Below are positions 16,592-25,644 of a stretch of 62,311 nt of DNA, one piece after another (position 1 is the stretch's first letter; every line of letters starts with the position of its first letter). Location of the stretch: the NCBI GenBank assembly GCA_910576975.1, contig CAJTJY010000023.1, forward strand, positions 1 through 62,311. The letters run 5' to 3'. The notes under the pieces were generated by a model. The model ran no database searches. It had not been told where the DNA came from and saw only the letters and a list, made by a program, of their open reading frames with translations. A program made the position numbers and the translations under genes. The DNA comes from an uncultured Lachnospiraceae bacterium. Lineage in GTDB: Bacteria > Bacillota > Clostridia > Lachnospirales > Lachnospiraceae.

Positions 16592-17689
16592 TTATCGTTC
16601 ATATATATGGTATTGGCAGTCCCGCAACAGGGAAACAGCCTGCTTTCTAGCGCTTTCCTCATAAAAATCAACGTGCAACACGCCCTCTTGAAACTCCCGG
16701 TTATGGAGGATTCCAATATTTTTAATGCTAATGCCGTGCTCAGAGAGAATGGTGGCAAGCGTGGCGATTTCTCCGGCTTCATCTGCCATATCGCAGTATA
16801 TTTCATATATTTTTGAAATAGATCCACGAGTGCTGATGGTAATGGAATCACGATAGTCTTTTGCATCTTGAAAGTAGTCAAAGAGTTTTCTGCCGCAGGA
16901 ATCAGCAATCTGGTCTTTCATGTCCGCCAAAGAATCCATAAATAAATCTATCAGCTTTATAATCTGCGTCTTGTTTGAAAGGCAGATTTGCTGCCACATC
17001 ACTGGAGAGGAGGAAGCGATTCTGGTAATGTCCCGGAAGCCCCCGGCAGCGACAGTCTTCATAGTTTCCGATTCATCGTCAATGGATTTCACCAGATTTA
17101 CCAGACTGTAGGCAAGAATGTGCGGCAGATGGCTGATGGCAGCGGTAATGTAATCGTGTTCTTGATAGTCAAGCACCATGGCGATTGCCCCCAGGGAGCG
17201 GATAAACTCTTGAAATTCGGTCACCGTTTGCGGACGGATTTCTGCAGAGGGCGTAAGGATATAATAGGCGTTTTCAAGAAGATAAGAGCTGGCATGTTCA
17301 TACCCGCTTTTTTCCGAACCTGCCATCGGATGTCCGCCAATGAAATAAGGCGCAATCCGGGTGTTGGAAATCTCTTGGTGGATCGGCGTTTTGACGCTTC
17401 CAACATCTGTGATGATGCAGCGCTCCCCAGCAAATTTTGAGATGGCGCGGAGAAGTTGAGAATTTTTTTGGACAGGCGCACATAAAAAGATATAACGGCA
17501 GCCTGCAAAATCTTCTGTGATTTCCTGGAATCCCTGGGAGATTACCTGTTCTGCTAACGCAAGGCTTAGGGCTTCTGCGTCTATGTCATATGCAATCAGC
17601 GTGATGTCTGGATGAATGCGGTGGATTGCCTTGGCGATGGAGCCTCCGATGAGGCCAAGGCCAATAAAGCCAATTTTTTCAGGTTTCAT
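16592..17689 (-). CDS. tyrA: Prephenate dehydrogenase with C-terminal ACT domain
   Basis: 365 residues from ATG 17689, which has AGGAGGAC directly upstream; a longer frame to 17851 reads into a palindromic repeat and is rejected. The Rossmann motif GFIGLGLIGGS is at 7-17, the catalytic-region GGHPMAGSEKSGYEHA and HLPHILAYSL follow, and an ACT domain (about 285-365: STRGSISKIYEIYCDMADEA, NIGILHNREFQEGVL) probably senses tyrosine. It converts prephenate to 4-hydroxyphenylpyruvate with NAD(P). Its leader contains a cloverleaf repeat (17713-17890). Confidence 0.95.
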   Translation of the reverse strand: MKPEKIGFIGLGLIGGSIAKAIHRIHPDITLIAYDIDAEALSLALAEQVISQGFQEITEDFAGCRYIFLCAPVQKNSQLLRAISKFAGERCIITDVGSVKTPIHQEISNTRIAPYFIGGHPMAGSEKSGYEHASSYLLENAYYILTPSAEIRPQTVTEFQEFIRSLGAIAMVLDYQEHDYITAAISHLPHILAYSLVNLVKSIDDESETMKTVAAGGFRDITRIASSSPVMWQQICLSNKTQIIKLIDLFMDSLADMKDQIADSCGRKLFDYFQDAKDYRDSITISTRGSISKIYEIYCDMADEAGEIATLATILSEHGISIKNIGILHNREFQEGVLHVDFYEESARKQAVSLLRDCQYHIYER

Positions 17690-17712
17690 AATGTCCTCCT
17701 GAACTTTTATTC

Positions 17713-17890
17713 GAGGTTGTCGCACTAAGATATTTACTTGTTCAAAAGGTTTGCATTGCAAAGCAATGTAAACAAAATGCACAAAGATTATCTTGGGAGC
17801 TAGCTTCCCAGAATTATTTTGTGCATTCTGTCTTTGCCGCATAAGCGGCAAGACCTTTTGAACAAGTAAATATCTTAGTGTGACAGCCCC
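17713..17890. repeat. Cloverleaf-type palindromic element, copy 1
   Basis: The outer arms (17713-17750 and 17853-17890) are complementary at about 34 of 38 positions, including TATTTACTTGTTCAAAAGGT. Inside are three arms. Arm 1 is CATTGC-aaa-GCAATG (17754-17768). Arm 2 is AATGCACAAA (17776-17785) with TTTGTGCATT (17818-17827), capped by TGGGAGCTAGCTTCCCA (17794-17810). Arm 3 is TTGCCGC-ataa-GCGGCAA (17834-17851). The whole folds as a four-way junction on either strand. Related copies are at 28692-28882, 54210-54289 (collapsed), 57383-57560 and the right edge. No coding capacity. Confidence 0.93.
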
Positions 17891-18000
17891 GTCTTACTAA
17901 TCCTAAGGGATAAATGATTAAAAGTCAACAGATGAAGCAAGGATTTGGCTTTGAAAGATCAGAAAAATCCAGAAAGATTTGTAAAAAATGAATAAATAGG

Positions 18001-18029
18001 TTGTAAAATTACAGAAATTTTAGTAAAAT
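18001..18029 (+). promoter_or_regulatory. Promoter of the EF-G-like gene
   Basis: TTGTAA (18001-18006) and TAAAAT (18024-18029), 17-bp spacer, placing the start site about 30 bp upstream of the GGAGGG ribosome site. Confidence 0.5.
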
Positions 18030-18066
18030 ATAGACATTGAAAAAACTTGTATTGGAGGGAAATACT

Positions 18067-20157
18067 ATGAATGTGTATACAACTGACAAAATAAGAAACA
18101 TCGTTCTTTTGGGGCACGGCGGAAGCGGTAAGACGACTTTGGTGGAAGCAATGGCATATCTTTCTGGCATTACCAAGCGCATGGGGAAGATCAGTGACGG
18201 AAATACCATCAGCGATTATGACAAGGAAGAGACCAAGCGTCTTTTTTCTATTAATACTGCCGTGGTGCCGGTGATATGGGAGGATACTAAGATAAATCTT
18301 TTGGATGCTCCTGGATATTTTGGCTTCGTGGGCGAGGTCGAGGAAGCGGTCAGCGTTGCAGACGCAGCGATTATCGTGGTATCGGGCAAGAGCGGAATTG
18401 AGGTTGGGACCCAGAAAGCGTGGGAGATTTGCGAGAAGTATAAAATACCGCGCATGGTATTTGTGACAGAGATGGATGATGATAACGCAAGCTTCCGACA
18501 GGTAGTGGCAGATTTGCAAGAGATGTATGGAAAACGGATTGCGCCGTTCCATCTGCCAATCCGTGAGAACGAGAAGTTTGTCGGCTATGTAAATGTGGTT
18601 GCGCAGACGGGAAACCGCTGGAATGAAAAGGGAGAAGTCGTAGAGGCGGACATTCCGGAATATTCTAAGGCAAATTTGGAATTATGCAGAGAAGCGCTGA
18701 TGGAGGCTGTGGCAGAGACCAGCGAAGAATTTATGGATCGTTATTTTGCCGGGGAAGAGTTTTCAGAGTTTGAGATTCGTTCCGCACTGCGCACCAATGT
18801 GTCAGATGGCAGCATTGTTCCGGTTTCCATGGGCTCTAGCACCTTAGTGCAGGGCGTATATACCTTGTTGGATGACATTGTGAAGTATCTTCCAAGTCCT
18901 GAGAAGCGTCCCTGCAAAGGCATTAATATGAAGACTAATGAAGTTTTTGACGGCGATTATGATATTGCAAAGCCTAAGAGCGCATACATATATAAGACGA
19001 TAGCAGATCCGTTTATCGGAAAGTATTCCCTGGTCAAGGTCAATTCCGGTGTTTTAAAGACAGACGATGTGTTGTATAATGCCGATAAAGATTTGGAAAT
19101 GAAGATTGGCAAAATCTATGTGATGCGCGGAAATAAGTCTGTGGAAGTGCCAGAACTGCATGCCGGGGATCTTGGAGCGCTGGCAAAGCTTAGCAAATCT
19201 TCTACCAGGGACACGTTGTCTACCAAGGCTGCTCCGGTAATGTATGGAAAGACGCAGATATCAACGCCTTATACTTACAAGCGTTACAAAGCTAAGAAAA
19301 AGGGCGACGAAGATAAGATCTCCCAGGCTTTGCAGAAACTGATGCAGGAGGATTTAACGCTGCGGACAGAGAATGACAGCGCAAATAGCCAGACGCTTAT
19401 TTATGGAATCGGCGACCAGCATCTGGATGTCGTGGTAAGCAAGCTTGCGGAGCGTTATAAGGTTGAGATTGAGCTGAGCAGGCCGAAGATTGCATTTCGG
19501 GAGACGATCCGCAAGAAATCCGACGTGGAATACAAGTATAAAAAGCAGTCGGGAGGGCACGGGCAGTACGGTCATGTAAAGATGACTTTTGAGCCAAGCG
19601 GCGATTTGGATACTGCCTTTACGTTTGAACAGCAGGTAGTGGGCGGCGCTGTGCCGAAGAATTACTTCCCCGCAGTAGAGAAGGGATTGCAAGAATCTGT
19701 CTTAAAAGGACCGATGGCGGCTTATCCGGTCGTGGGCGTAAAAGCAGTACTTTACGATGGTTCTTACCATCCAGTGGATTCTTCTGAAATGGCGTTCAAG
19801 ATGGCGACGATCCAGGCGTTTAAAAAAGGCGTTATGCAGGCTTCTCCAGTGCTATTGGAGCCTATTGCAACGATGAAGGTAGTGGTGCCCGACAAATTTA
19901 CCGGGGACGTCATGGGGGATTTGAATAAACGACGGGGACGTGTTTTGGGCATGAACCCTGTGGAGACTGGCAAGACAGAGATCACGGCAGATGTGCCTTA
20001 TATGGAAATTTATGGTTATATGACGGATTTGCGTTCCATGACGGGAGGAAGCGGATTATTCTCCTATGAATTTGCCAGATATGAGCAGACTCCGTCAGAT
20101 ATTCAAGAGAAAGAGGTGGCGGCAAGAAGCAGCAAGCTAGATAAGGACGAGGAATAA
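18067..20157 (+). CDS. EF-G-like translation GTPase paralogue with degenerate G motifs
   Basis: 696 residues from ATG 18067 (GGAGGG 7 nt upstream; an upstream TTG at 18037 lacks a site). The order of domains is that of EF-G: GTPase domain (1-270), domain II (about 290-390), III, IV (GHGQYGHVKMTFEPSG) and V (TADVPYMEIYGYMTDLRSMTGG). The P-loop GHGGSGKT (16-23) and G3 DAPG (80-83) are intact. The switch I RGITI-type motif reads RLFSI and the G4 NKMD reads TEMD (134-137), so nucleotide specificity or hydrolysis may differ from housekeeping EF-G. It is probably the FusA2-type paralogue found in many Clostridia, not the str-operon fusA: no rps genes are adjacent. Confidence 0.88.
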   Translation: MNVYTTDKIRNIVLLGHGGSGKTTLVEAMAYLSGITKRMGKISDGNTISDYDKEETKRLFSINTAVVPVIWEDTKINLLDAPGYFGFVGEVEEAVSVADAAIIVVSGKSGIEVGTQKAWEICEKYKIPRMVFVTEMDDDNASFRQVVADLQEMYGKRIAPFHLPIRENEKFVGYVNVVAQTGNRWNEKGEVVEADIPEYSKANLELCREALMEAVAETSEEFMDRYFAGEEFSEFEIRSALRTNVSDGSIVPVSMGSSTLVQGVYTLLDDIVKYLPSPEKRPCKGINMKTNEVFDGDYDIAKPKSAYIYKTIADPFIGKYSLVKVNSGVLKTDDVLYNADKDLEMKIGKIYVMRGNKSVEVPELHAGDLGALAKLSKSSTRDTLSTKAAPVMYGKTQISTPYTYKRYKAKKKGDEDKISQALQKLMQEDLTLRTENDSANSQTLIYGIGDQHLDVVVSKLAERYKVEIELSRPKIAFRETIRKKSDVEYKYKKQSGGHGQYGHVKMTFEPSGDLDTAFTFEQQVVGGAVPKNYFPAVEKGLQESVLKGPMAAYPVVGVKAVLYDGSYHPVDSSEMAFKMATIQAFKKGVMQASPVLLEPIATMKVVVPDKFTGDVMGDLNKRRGRVLGMNPVETGKTEITADVPYMEIYGYMTDLRSMTGGSGLFSYEFARYEQTPSDIQEKEVAARSSKLDKDEE

Positions 20158-20242
20158 AAAGAACATAGTGTCAGGTTATTGTTTCCAGGAGTAAGGCTTC
20201 CTTGCATTTGCTTTGGAAATATAGAAGGGTGGAAGATGACAG

Positions 20243-22318
20243 ATGAAAAACAGCGGCAAAAGAGATAAGGAAACTGGAGAGAAGAGGGGGCAAGTGGCGG
20301 GATTATTTGGCATACAAAAACTGAAACAGACGTACCATGAGACGATTAAAGGCAAGATTACGATATCGGTATTGCTTTTGGTGCTGGTTTCTTTGTCGCT
20401 TTTGGGGATTATTTCCAGCATATTGAATAATCATAGTACGAATTCTGCCCTGGAACGAAGCATGGAGGCTACGGCGAAGGTTTGTGCCGAGCGAGTGGAA
20501 TGGGAGATTACTTCCTATAAGAATATTGCAGAAGACCTGGGGATGACGGCGCGGCTTGCCAATGATGCAGCGAGCACGGAGGATAAAATGGCAATCATTA
20601 ACGAGCGTGTGAGAGTCAACGAACTGACGGCGGGAGGAATCCTTGACCGCGCAGGCATCGATATTTTTACTGGGGAAAGCTGCAGCGGTGAGAAATATTT
20701 CCAGGAGGCAATCAAAGGTCAGACATATGTAACGGAGCCTATGATCAGTGAAGACCAGTCTTCCATAGAGATCAGGATTGCCGCGCCGTTGTGGAAAGAA
20801 GGGCTTCATGGGACCGAAGTGACAGGGGTTATCTACCTAGTGCCAGATGAAGACTTTTTGAATGATATCATGGTGGCGACCAATGTCAGCGCCAATGGCT
20901 CTGCTTATATGACAAATGGGCAGGGAGTGGTGATCGCCCATAAGGATCATGACCTGGTGAAAAAAAGGGATAATAGCATAGAGGCGGCTAAGACAGATTC
21001 ATCCTTAAAGACTTTGGCGAGATTGGAACAGAAAATGATCGCTGGCGAGACTGGCTTTGGAAGCTACCGTTATGGCGGCGTGAGAAAAATTATGGCATAT
21101 ACTCCGGTGGGAAACAGCAATAATTGGAGCATTGCCATCACAGCTCCCGTTTCTGATTTTAATAGAGAGACAATTGTTGGAATCATCATCACCATTTTGA
21201 TTGTGCTGATTTCCATTGCAGCGGCGGTTGTGATGGTGAGAAAACTGGCAGACAACATTGGGACGCCGATTCATCAGTGCGCAGAGCGACTCACGGCGCT
21301 GGCTCATGGAGATCTGCATTCTGGAATCCCTCAAATAACTACCAAGGACGAGGTCTTAACTCTTGCAAATGCAACAGAGGACATCGTGTCTGGGATGAGG
21401 AAAATCATTGGCGACGTCCATTATATTTTGGAAGAAATGAGCGGCAATAATTTTGCAGTTCATTCCAAGGCAAGAGAGTCTTATGTCGGGGACTTTGAAA
21501 ATATTCTTCAATCTGTCCGTGGCATTAAGTACTCCTTAACAGGGACGCTGAACCAAATCCGGGAATCTGCAGACCGGGTTGGGCTGGGCTCTTCGCAGCT
21601 TGCAGATAGCGCCCAGTCCCTTGCAGAAGGTGCCACAGATCAGGCTGCTTCCGTGGAGGAGCTGCTTGCCACGGCGACCGATGTTGCACAACAAGTAGAG
21701 CGGAACACCGAAAATGCCATTTCCACTAGCAAAAAAGCAAGGCAGATCGGAAATCAGGCAAATGCCAGCAGCGCATATATCAGGGAAATGATGTATGCAA
21801 TGGGGAAAATCAATGATGCATCGATGCAGATTTCTAACATTATCCAGACTATCGAAGTAATTGCAGACCAGACTAACTTGCTTTCGCTGAATGCATCCAT
21901 TGAAGCGGCAAGGGCGGGCGAAGCAGGCAGGGGGTTTGCGGTGGTAGCAGGAGAGATCGGCAACCTCGCAACTCAGTGCGCCGAGTCCGTGGAAGATACC
22001 AGGAAGCTGATCGAAGCCGCGCTATGCGAAGTGGAAGGCGGAAATAAGATCGCAGAGAAGATGGCGGAAGAACTTCAGAGAGTGATTAACGGCATCGACG
22101 GGATCGTCAAGGCTGTGGAAGAGGCTGCAGAGAATTCCAGTGAACAGAATCGCTCTATGCAAAAGATCAACGAAACAATTGGGATGATTTCAGAAGTGGT
22201 GCAGACAAATTCAGCGGCAGCGGAGGAAAGTTCTGCAACTAGCCAGGAGCTGTCTGCGCAGGCGACAGAATTAAATGGCCTGATCGGCAAATTCCAATTG
22301 TCGGATGAGACAGAATAA
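20243..22318 (+). CDS. Methyl-accepting chemotaxis protein with dCache-type sensor
   Basis: 691 residues. A cytoplasmic N-tail is followed by TM1 (about 34-57: ISVLLLVLVSLSLLGIISSI), an extracellular double-Cache region (about 60-305, with TNVSANGSAYMTNGQGVVIAH), TM2 (about 310-335), HAMP (about 335-390) and a long cytoplasmic coiled coil. The conserved signalling tip is IADQTNLLSLNASIEAARAG near 540-560. Dispersed Glu/Gln-Ala stretches are methylation candidates. The ligand is probably a small organic molecule such as an amino acid, by family. It has its own perfect terminator. No other chemotaxis or flagellar genes are in the window. Confidence 0.94.
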   Translation: MKNSGKRDKETGEKRGQVAGLFGIQKLKQTYHETIKGKITISVLLLVLVSLSLLGIISSILNNHSTNSALERSMEATAKVCAERVEWEITSYKNIAEDLGMTARLANDAASTEDKMAIINERVRVNELTAGGILDRAGIDIFTGESCSGEKYFQEAIKGQTYVTEPMISEDQSSIEIRIAAPLWKEGLHGTEVTGVIYLVPDEDFLNDIMVATNVSANGSAYMTNGQGVVIAHKDHDLVKKRDNSIEAAKTDSSLKTLARLEQKMIAGETGFGSYRYGGVRKIMAYTPVGNSNNWSIAITAPVSDFNRETIVGIIITILIVLISIAAAVVMVRKLADNIGTPIHQCAERLTALAHGDLHSGIPQITTKDEVLTLANATEDIVSGMRKIIGDVHYILEEMSGNNFAVHSKARESYVGDFENILQSVRGIKYSLTGTLNQIRESADRVGLGSSQLADSAQSLAEGATDQAASVEELLATATDVAQQVERNTENAISTSKKARQIGNQANASSAYIREMMYAMGKINDASMQISNIIQTIEVIADQTNLLSLNASIEAARAGEAGRGFAVVAGEIGNLATQCAESVEDTRKLIEAALCEVEGGNKIAEKMAEELQRVINGIDGIVKAVEEAAENSSEQNRSMQKINETIGMISEVVQTNSAAAEESSATSQELSAQATELNGLIGKFQLSDETE

Positions 22319-22340
22319 ACGATATATGCATTTCATAAGA

Positions 22341-22374
22341 CTGTCGCACGAAGCGCTTCGTGCGACAGCTTTTT
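22341..22374 (+). terminator. Perfect-palindrome terminator after chemoreceptor gene
   Basis: CTGTCGCACGAAGC and GCTTCGTGCGACAG (22341-22368) form a 14-bp perfect stem followed by CTTTTTC. The outer CTGTCGCAC...GTGCGACAG sequence resembles the outer tips of the cloverleaf elements. Confidence 0.92.
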
Positions 22375-22481
22375 CTGATTTTATAGGAAAATTCGTTGAA
22401 TTAGTTTTTAAATAGAGGGACAAAAGGTGTAAAGTTCCTTTGCAGGTCGATTTTTCCAGCTCCGCATCACAATCTTGAGAA

Positions 22482-23003
22482 TTATGTCACCGCCTGGATG
22501 GCGCCACAGGCAATTTTGGCTCCTGAATTGCCAGAAGGCTGCGTAGTGAAATCATCGGGATTGCTGTGAATGATGATGGTTTTTCCTATGACGTCTGGAA
22601 GCGTGAAACGGTCCGTAAAGTACATCATCCAAGCAGAGCCGTTATTTCCAAACAAAGGGGGGAGGTCGCCCATGTGCGCCGGATGGGGGCAATTTGCTGG
22701 ATTGAGATGTCCGCCTGCATTTGCGTAGGGATCACTTGCAGTTCCAGTGCAAGAATTCCCTTCGTGGATATGAAAGCCAAAAATAGCGGGACCGCAGTTT
22801 TCAGAGGAAACGGGAAGCCCATAAACCTCTGCATTGACCAGAACGCCGTCGCCGACAGGATAGAAACGGACGATGCCAGTAATTTCTGCGTTTCCAGGAT
22901 TTCCAGTTAATTCTGCATAGGCGGCAGGCATATAATGGAGGGCTGTTTCTAAGAAATGCAGCCCAGGGTTTTCATATGCTTTATTTATGTTTGATTGAGA
23001 CAT
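22482..23003 (-). CDS. sodC: Cu/Zn-type superoxide dismutase family protein, cytosolic
   Basis: 173 residues, AGGAG site before ATG 23003, no signal peptide. Metal ligands align with the family: FHIHEG (His78, His80), GGHLNP (His99), CPHPAH (His107, His110), GD (Asp113) and IIIHSNPDDF (His146). Cysteines 85 and 166 match the conserved disulfide pair. The active-site arginine of classical enzymes (GGR-LACG) is replaced by lysine (GAK-IACG, Lys163), which could lower superoxide guidance. Bacterial SodC is usually exported, so a leaderless form in an anaerobe is unusual though known in Firmicutes. It lies between two unrelated plus-strand genes, with its own ribosome site. Confidence 0.9.
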   Translation of the reverse strand: MSQSNINKAYENPGLHFLETALHYMPAAYAELTGNPGNAEITGIVRFYPVGDGVLVNAEVYGLPVSSENCGPAIFGFHIHEGNSCTGTASDPYANAGGHLNPANCPHPAHMGDLPPLFGNNGSAWMMYFTDRFTLPDVIGKTIIIHSNPDDFTTQPSGNSGAKIACGAIQAVT

Positions 23004-23129
23004 AGGAATCTCCTGTTATAATTCTGTTACATTTATAGTATTGTACTTTGGAAAAATGGTGCAAAAGGCAGTTACAAGCAGTCAGTACGATGGTTGCAGG
23101 GAATCATGGGGATGCAATCATTAATAAAC

Positions 23130-23157
23130 TTGACAAAAACCTGCTGTGTGATAGAAT
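23130..23157 (+). promoter_or_regulatory. Promoter of leuS
   Basis: TTGACA (23130-23135) and TAGAAT (23152-23157), 16-bp spacer. The leader to the ATG is only about 65 nt, too short for a T-box. Confidence 0.65.
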
Positions 23158-23226
23158 TTTAGAAGTAAATGATTTCTAAATTATTGGAATTTATATGAGC
23201 TTTTGTAAGGTTTAGGAGGATAAAAT

Positions 23227-25635
23227 ATGGCAGCACCATACAATCACAGGGCATTAGAAGAAAAATGGCAGAAAATTTGGGATGATGAAAAAGCGTTTGC
23301 GGCAACGGATGATTATTCCAAGCCTAAGTATTACGCATTAGTAGAATTTCCTTATCCGTCGGGGCAGGGACTCCATGTAGGGCATCCAAGACCCTACACG
23401 GCGCTGGACATCGTGGCAAGGAAGCGCAGGATGCAGGGATATAACGTGCTTTATCCCATGGGTTGGGATGCGTTCGGGCTTCCCACAGAGAATTTTGCGA
23501 TTCAAAATAAGATCCATCCCAAGGTGGTCACAAAGAACAATGTGGAGCGTTTTAAGGGACAACTCCATGCCTTGGGATATTCATTCGACTGGGAGCGGGA
23601 GGTAAATACTACGGATCCGCAATATTACCATTGGACCCAGTGGATTTTTCTGAAACTATTTAAAGAAGGACTGGCCTATAAGACTGAGATGCCGATTAAC
23701 TGGTGTACCTCCTGCAAAGTAGGGCTTGCAAATGAAGAGGTGGTAAACGGCGTCTGCGAGCGCTGCGGGGCGCCAGTGGTCCGCAAAGTCAAGAGCCAGT
23801 GGATGTTAAAAATTACCGAATATGCAGACAAGCTTTTGGAGGGATTAAACGGCGTCGATTATATTGAGCGGGTCAAGGTCTCACAACGCAACTGGATTGG
23901 AAAAAGCCAGGGGGCAGAAGTAGACTTCCCTATTGCTGGCAAAGAGGAGAAATTGACAGTTTATACCACAAGGCCCGATACGCTGTTTGGAGCTACTTAC
24001 ATGGTAGTTTCCCCAGAGCATCCGATATTAGACAAGTATCAGGATCAAATAAAAAACTGGGATCAAATTCTGGCATACCGGGAACAGGCGGCGAGAAAAT
24101 CAGATTTTGAGCGTTCGGAACTCGCAAAGGAAAAGACAGGCGTGGAGATTGACGGATTAAGTGCCGTTGATCCAGTAAATGACAAAGAAATTCCGATCTG
24201 GGTGTCAGACTATGTATTGATGAGCTATGGCACGGGAGCGATCATGGCGGTTCCAGCGCACGATAGCCGTGACTGGGAATTTGCCAAGAAGTTCGGCCTT
24301 CCAATTATCGAGGTCGTGGCAGGCGGCGAAGATGTGCAGAAAGAGCCTTATACGGACGTTGCCACTGGAAAGCTGGTCAATTCTGGCTTTCTTGACGGGC
24401 TTGAGGTAGAGGAGGCAAAAAGGAAGATCATCGCATTTTTGGAGGAGAAGAAAATCGGCAAGGGAAAGACCAATTATAAGCTCAGGGACTGGGTATTTTC
24501 CAGACAGCGTTATTGGGGAGAGCCGATTCCTATTGTTCACTGTGAAAAATGCGGTTACGTGGCGTTACCTGAAAGCGAGCTGCCCCTGGAGCTTCCAGAG
24601 GTAGACAGTTACATGCCTACGGATAACGGAGAATCTCCACTTGCGGCAATGACAGATTGGGTGAACACGACATGCCCTTGCTGCGGCGGGGCTGCGAAGC
24701 GAGAGACAGACACGATGCCCCAGTGGGCAGGTTCTTCGTGGTATTTCCTGCGCTATACTGATCCTAAGAATAGCCAGGCGCTGGCAAGCGAGGAAGCTTT
24801 AAAATATTGGCTTCCGGTAGATTGGTACAATGGGGGGATGGAGCATACGACGCTGCATCTTCTGTATTCAAGGTTCTGGCATAAGTTCTTGTATGACCAG
24901 GGCGTGGTACCCACTTCAGAACCATATCAAAAGCGTACTTCCCATGGGATGATTCTGGGAGAGAACGGCGAGAAGATGTCAAAGTCCAGGGGCAATGTGG
25001 TCAATCCTGACGATATCGTAATGGATTATGGCGCAGACACCTTGCGTACTTACGAGATGTTTATCGGGGCTTTTGACTTAAGCGCAGCTTGGTCAGAAAA
25101 CGGCGTTAAAGGATGCCGGAGATTTTTGGAGAGAGTATGGAAGCTACAGGATATTCTTGTGGATGGCGACAGTTTCAGCCAGGAATTCGAAACAAAGATG
25201 CACCAGCTGATCAAGAAAGTAAGTTCTGATTATGAAAATTTGAAATATAATACGGCCATTGCCGCCATGATGTCCATGTTAAATGAATTCTCGAAAGCAG
25301 GAAAGGTAAACCGGGCAGAATTCCAGACATTTTTATTGCTTTTAAATCCAGTTGCGCCTCATATAACGGAGGAACTATGGAGCATCTGCGGTTTTCAGGA
25401 CAGGATATATCAAAACAGCTGGCCGCAGTATGACGAGGCCAAGACCGTGGAAAATACCGTGGAAATCGCAGTTCAGATAAATGGCAAGACCAGGGCTACG
25501 GTAGCCGTTCCCGTGGATGTAGACAAGGAAAGCGCCATTGCCGCAGGAAAGGAGGCTCTTGGAGCAAAGCTTTCCGGAACGATTGTAAAAGAAATTTATG
25601 TTCCAGGCAGGATTATCAATATCGTGCAGAAATAG
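23227..25635 (+). CDS. leuS: Leucyl-tRNA synthetase
   Basis: 802 residues, TTAGGAGG site. Class I signatures are HVGH in SGQGLHVGHPRPYT (about 43-46) and KMSKS in GEKMSKSRGNVV (about 580). The CP1 editing domain (about 220-420) contains TTRPDTLFGATYMVVSPEHP and MAVPAHDSRDWEFA. A Zn-type CTSC...CERC pair lies near 160-180. A C-terminal anticodon-binding and tail domain completes it. It charges tRNA-Leu. It stands alone between sodC and a restriction gene, ended by a good terminator. Confidence 0.97.
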   Translation: MAAPYNHRALEEKWQKIWDDEKAFAATDDYSKPKYYALVEFPYPSGQGLHVGHPRPYTALDIVARKRRMQGYNVLYPMGWDAFGLPTENFAIQNKIHPKVVTKNNVERFKGQLHALGYSFDWEREVNTTDPQYYHWTQWIFLKLFKEGLAYKTEMPINWCTSCKVGLANEEVVNGVCERCGAPVVRKVKSQWMLKITEYADKLLEGLNGVDYIERVKVSQRNWIGKSQGAEVDFPIAGKEEKLTVYTTRPDTLFGATYMVVSPEHPILDKYQDQIKNWDQILAYREQAARKSDFERSELAKEKTGVEIDGLSAVDPVNDKEIPIWVSDYVLMSYGTGAIMAVPAHDSRDWEFAKKFGLPIIEVVAGGEDVQKEPYTDVATGKLVNSGFLDGLEVEEAKRKIIAFLEEKKIGKGKTNYKLRDWVFSRQRYWGEPIPIVHCEKCGYVALPESELPLELPEVDSYMPTDNGESPLAAMTDWVNTTCPCCGGAAKRETDTMPQWAGSSWYFLRYTDPKNSQALASEEALKYWLPVDWYNGGMEHTTLHLLYSRFWHKFLYDQGVVPTSEPYQKRTSHGMILGENGEKMSKSRGNVVNPDDIVMDYGADTLRTYEMFIGAFDLSAAWSENGVKGCRRFLERVWKLQDILVDGDSFSQEFETKMHQLIKKVSSDYENLKYNTAIAAMMSMLNEFSKAGKVNRAEFQTFLLLLNPVAPHITEELWSICGFQDRIYQNSWPQYDEAKTVENTVEIAVQINGKTRATVAVPVDVDKESAIAAGKEALGAKLSGTIVKEIYVPGRIINIVQK

Positions 25636-25644
25636 ATTGAGAGA

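Noticed and set aside
16592..17851. 419-residue tyrA with N-terminal extension
   Set aside because: The extra 54 codons read through a palindromic repeat, while ATG 17689 has AGGAGGAC at the right distance and begins the normal TyrA N-terminus.
17713..17890. Cloverleaf element as a tRNA or tmRNA gene
   Set aside because: Although it has four stems, there is no anticodon loop, no TTCRA T-loop, no CCA-like end, and the outer stem of about 38 bp is far too long for an acceptor stem.
23158..23226. T-box before leuS
   Set aside because: Only about 65 nt between promoter and ATG, and no GGTGG-type T-box sequence.
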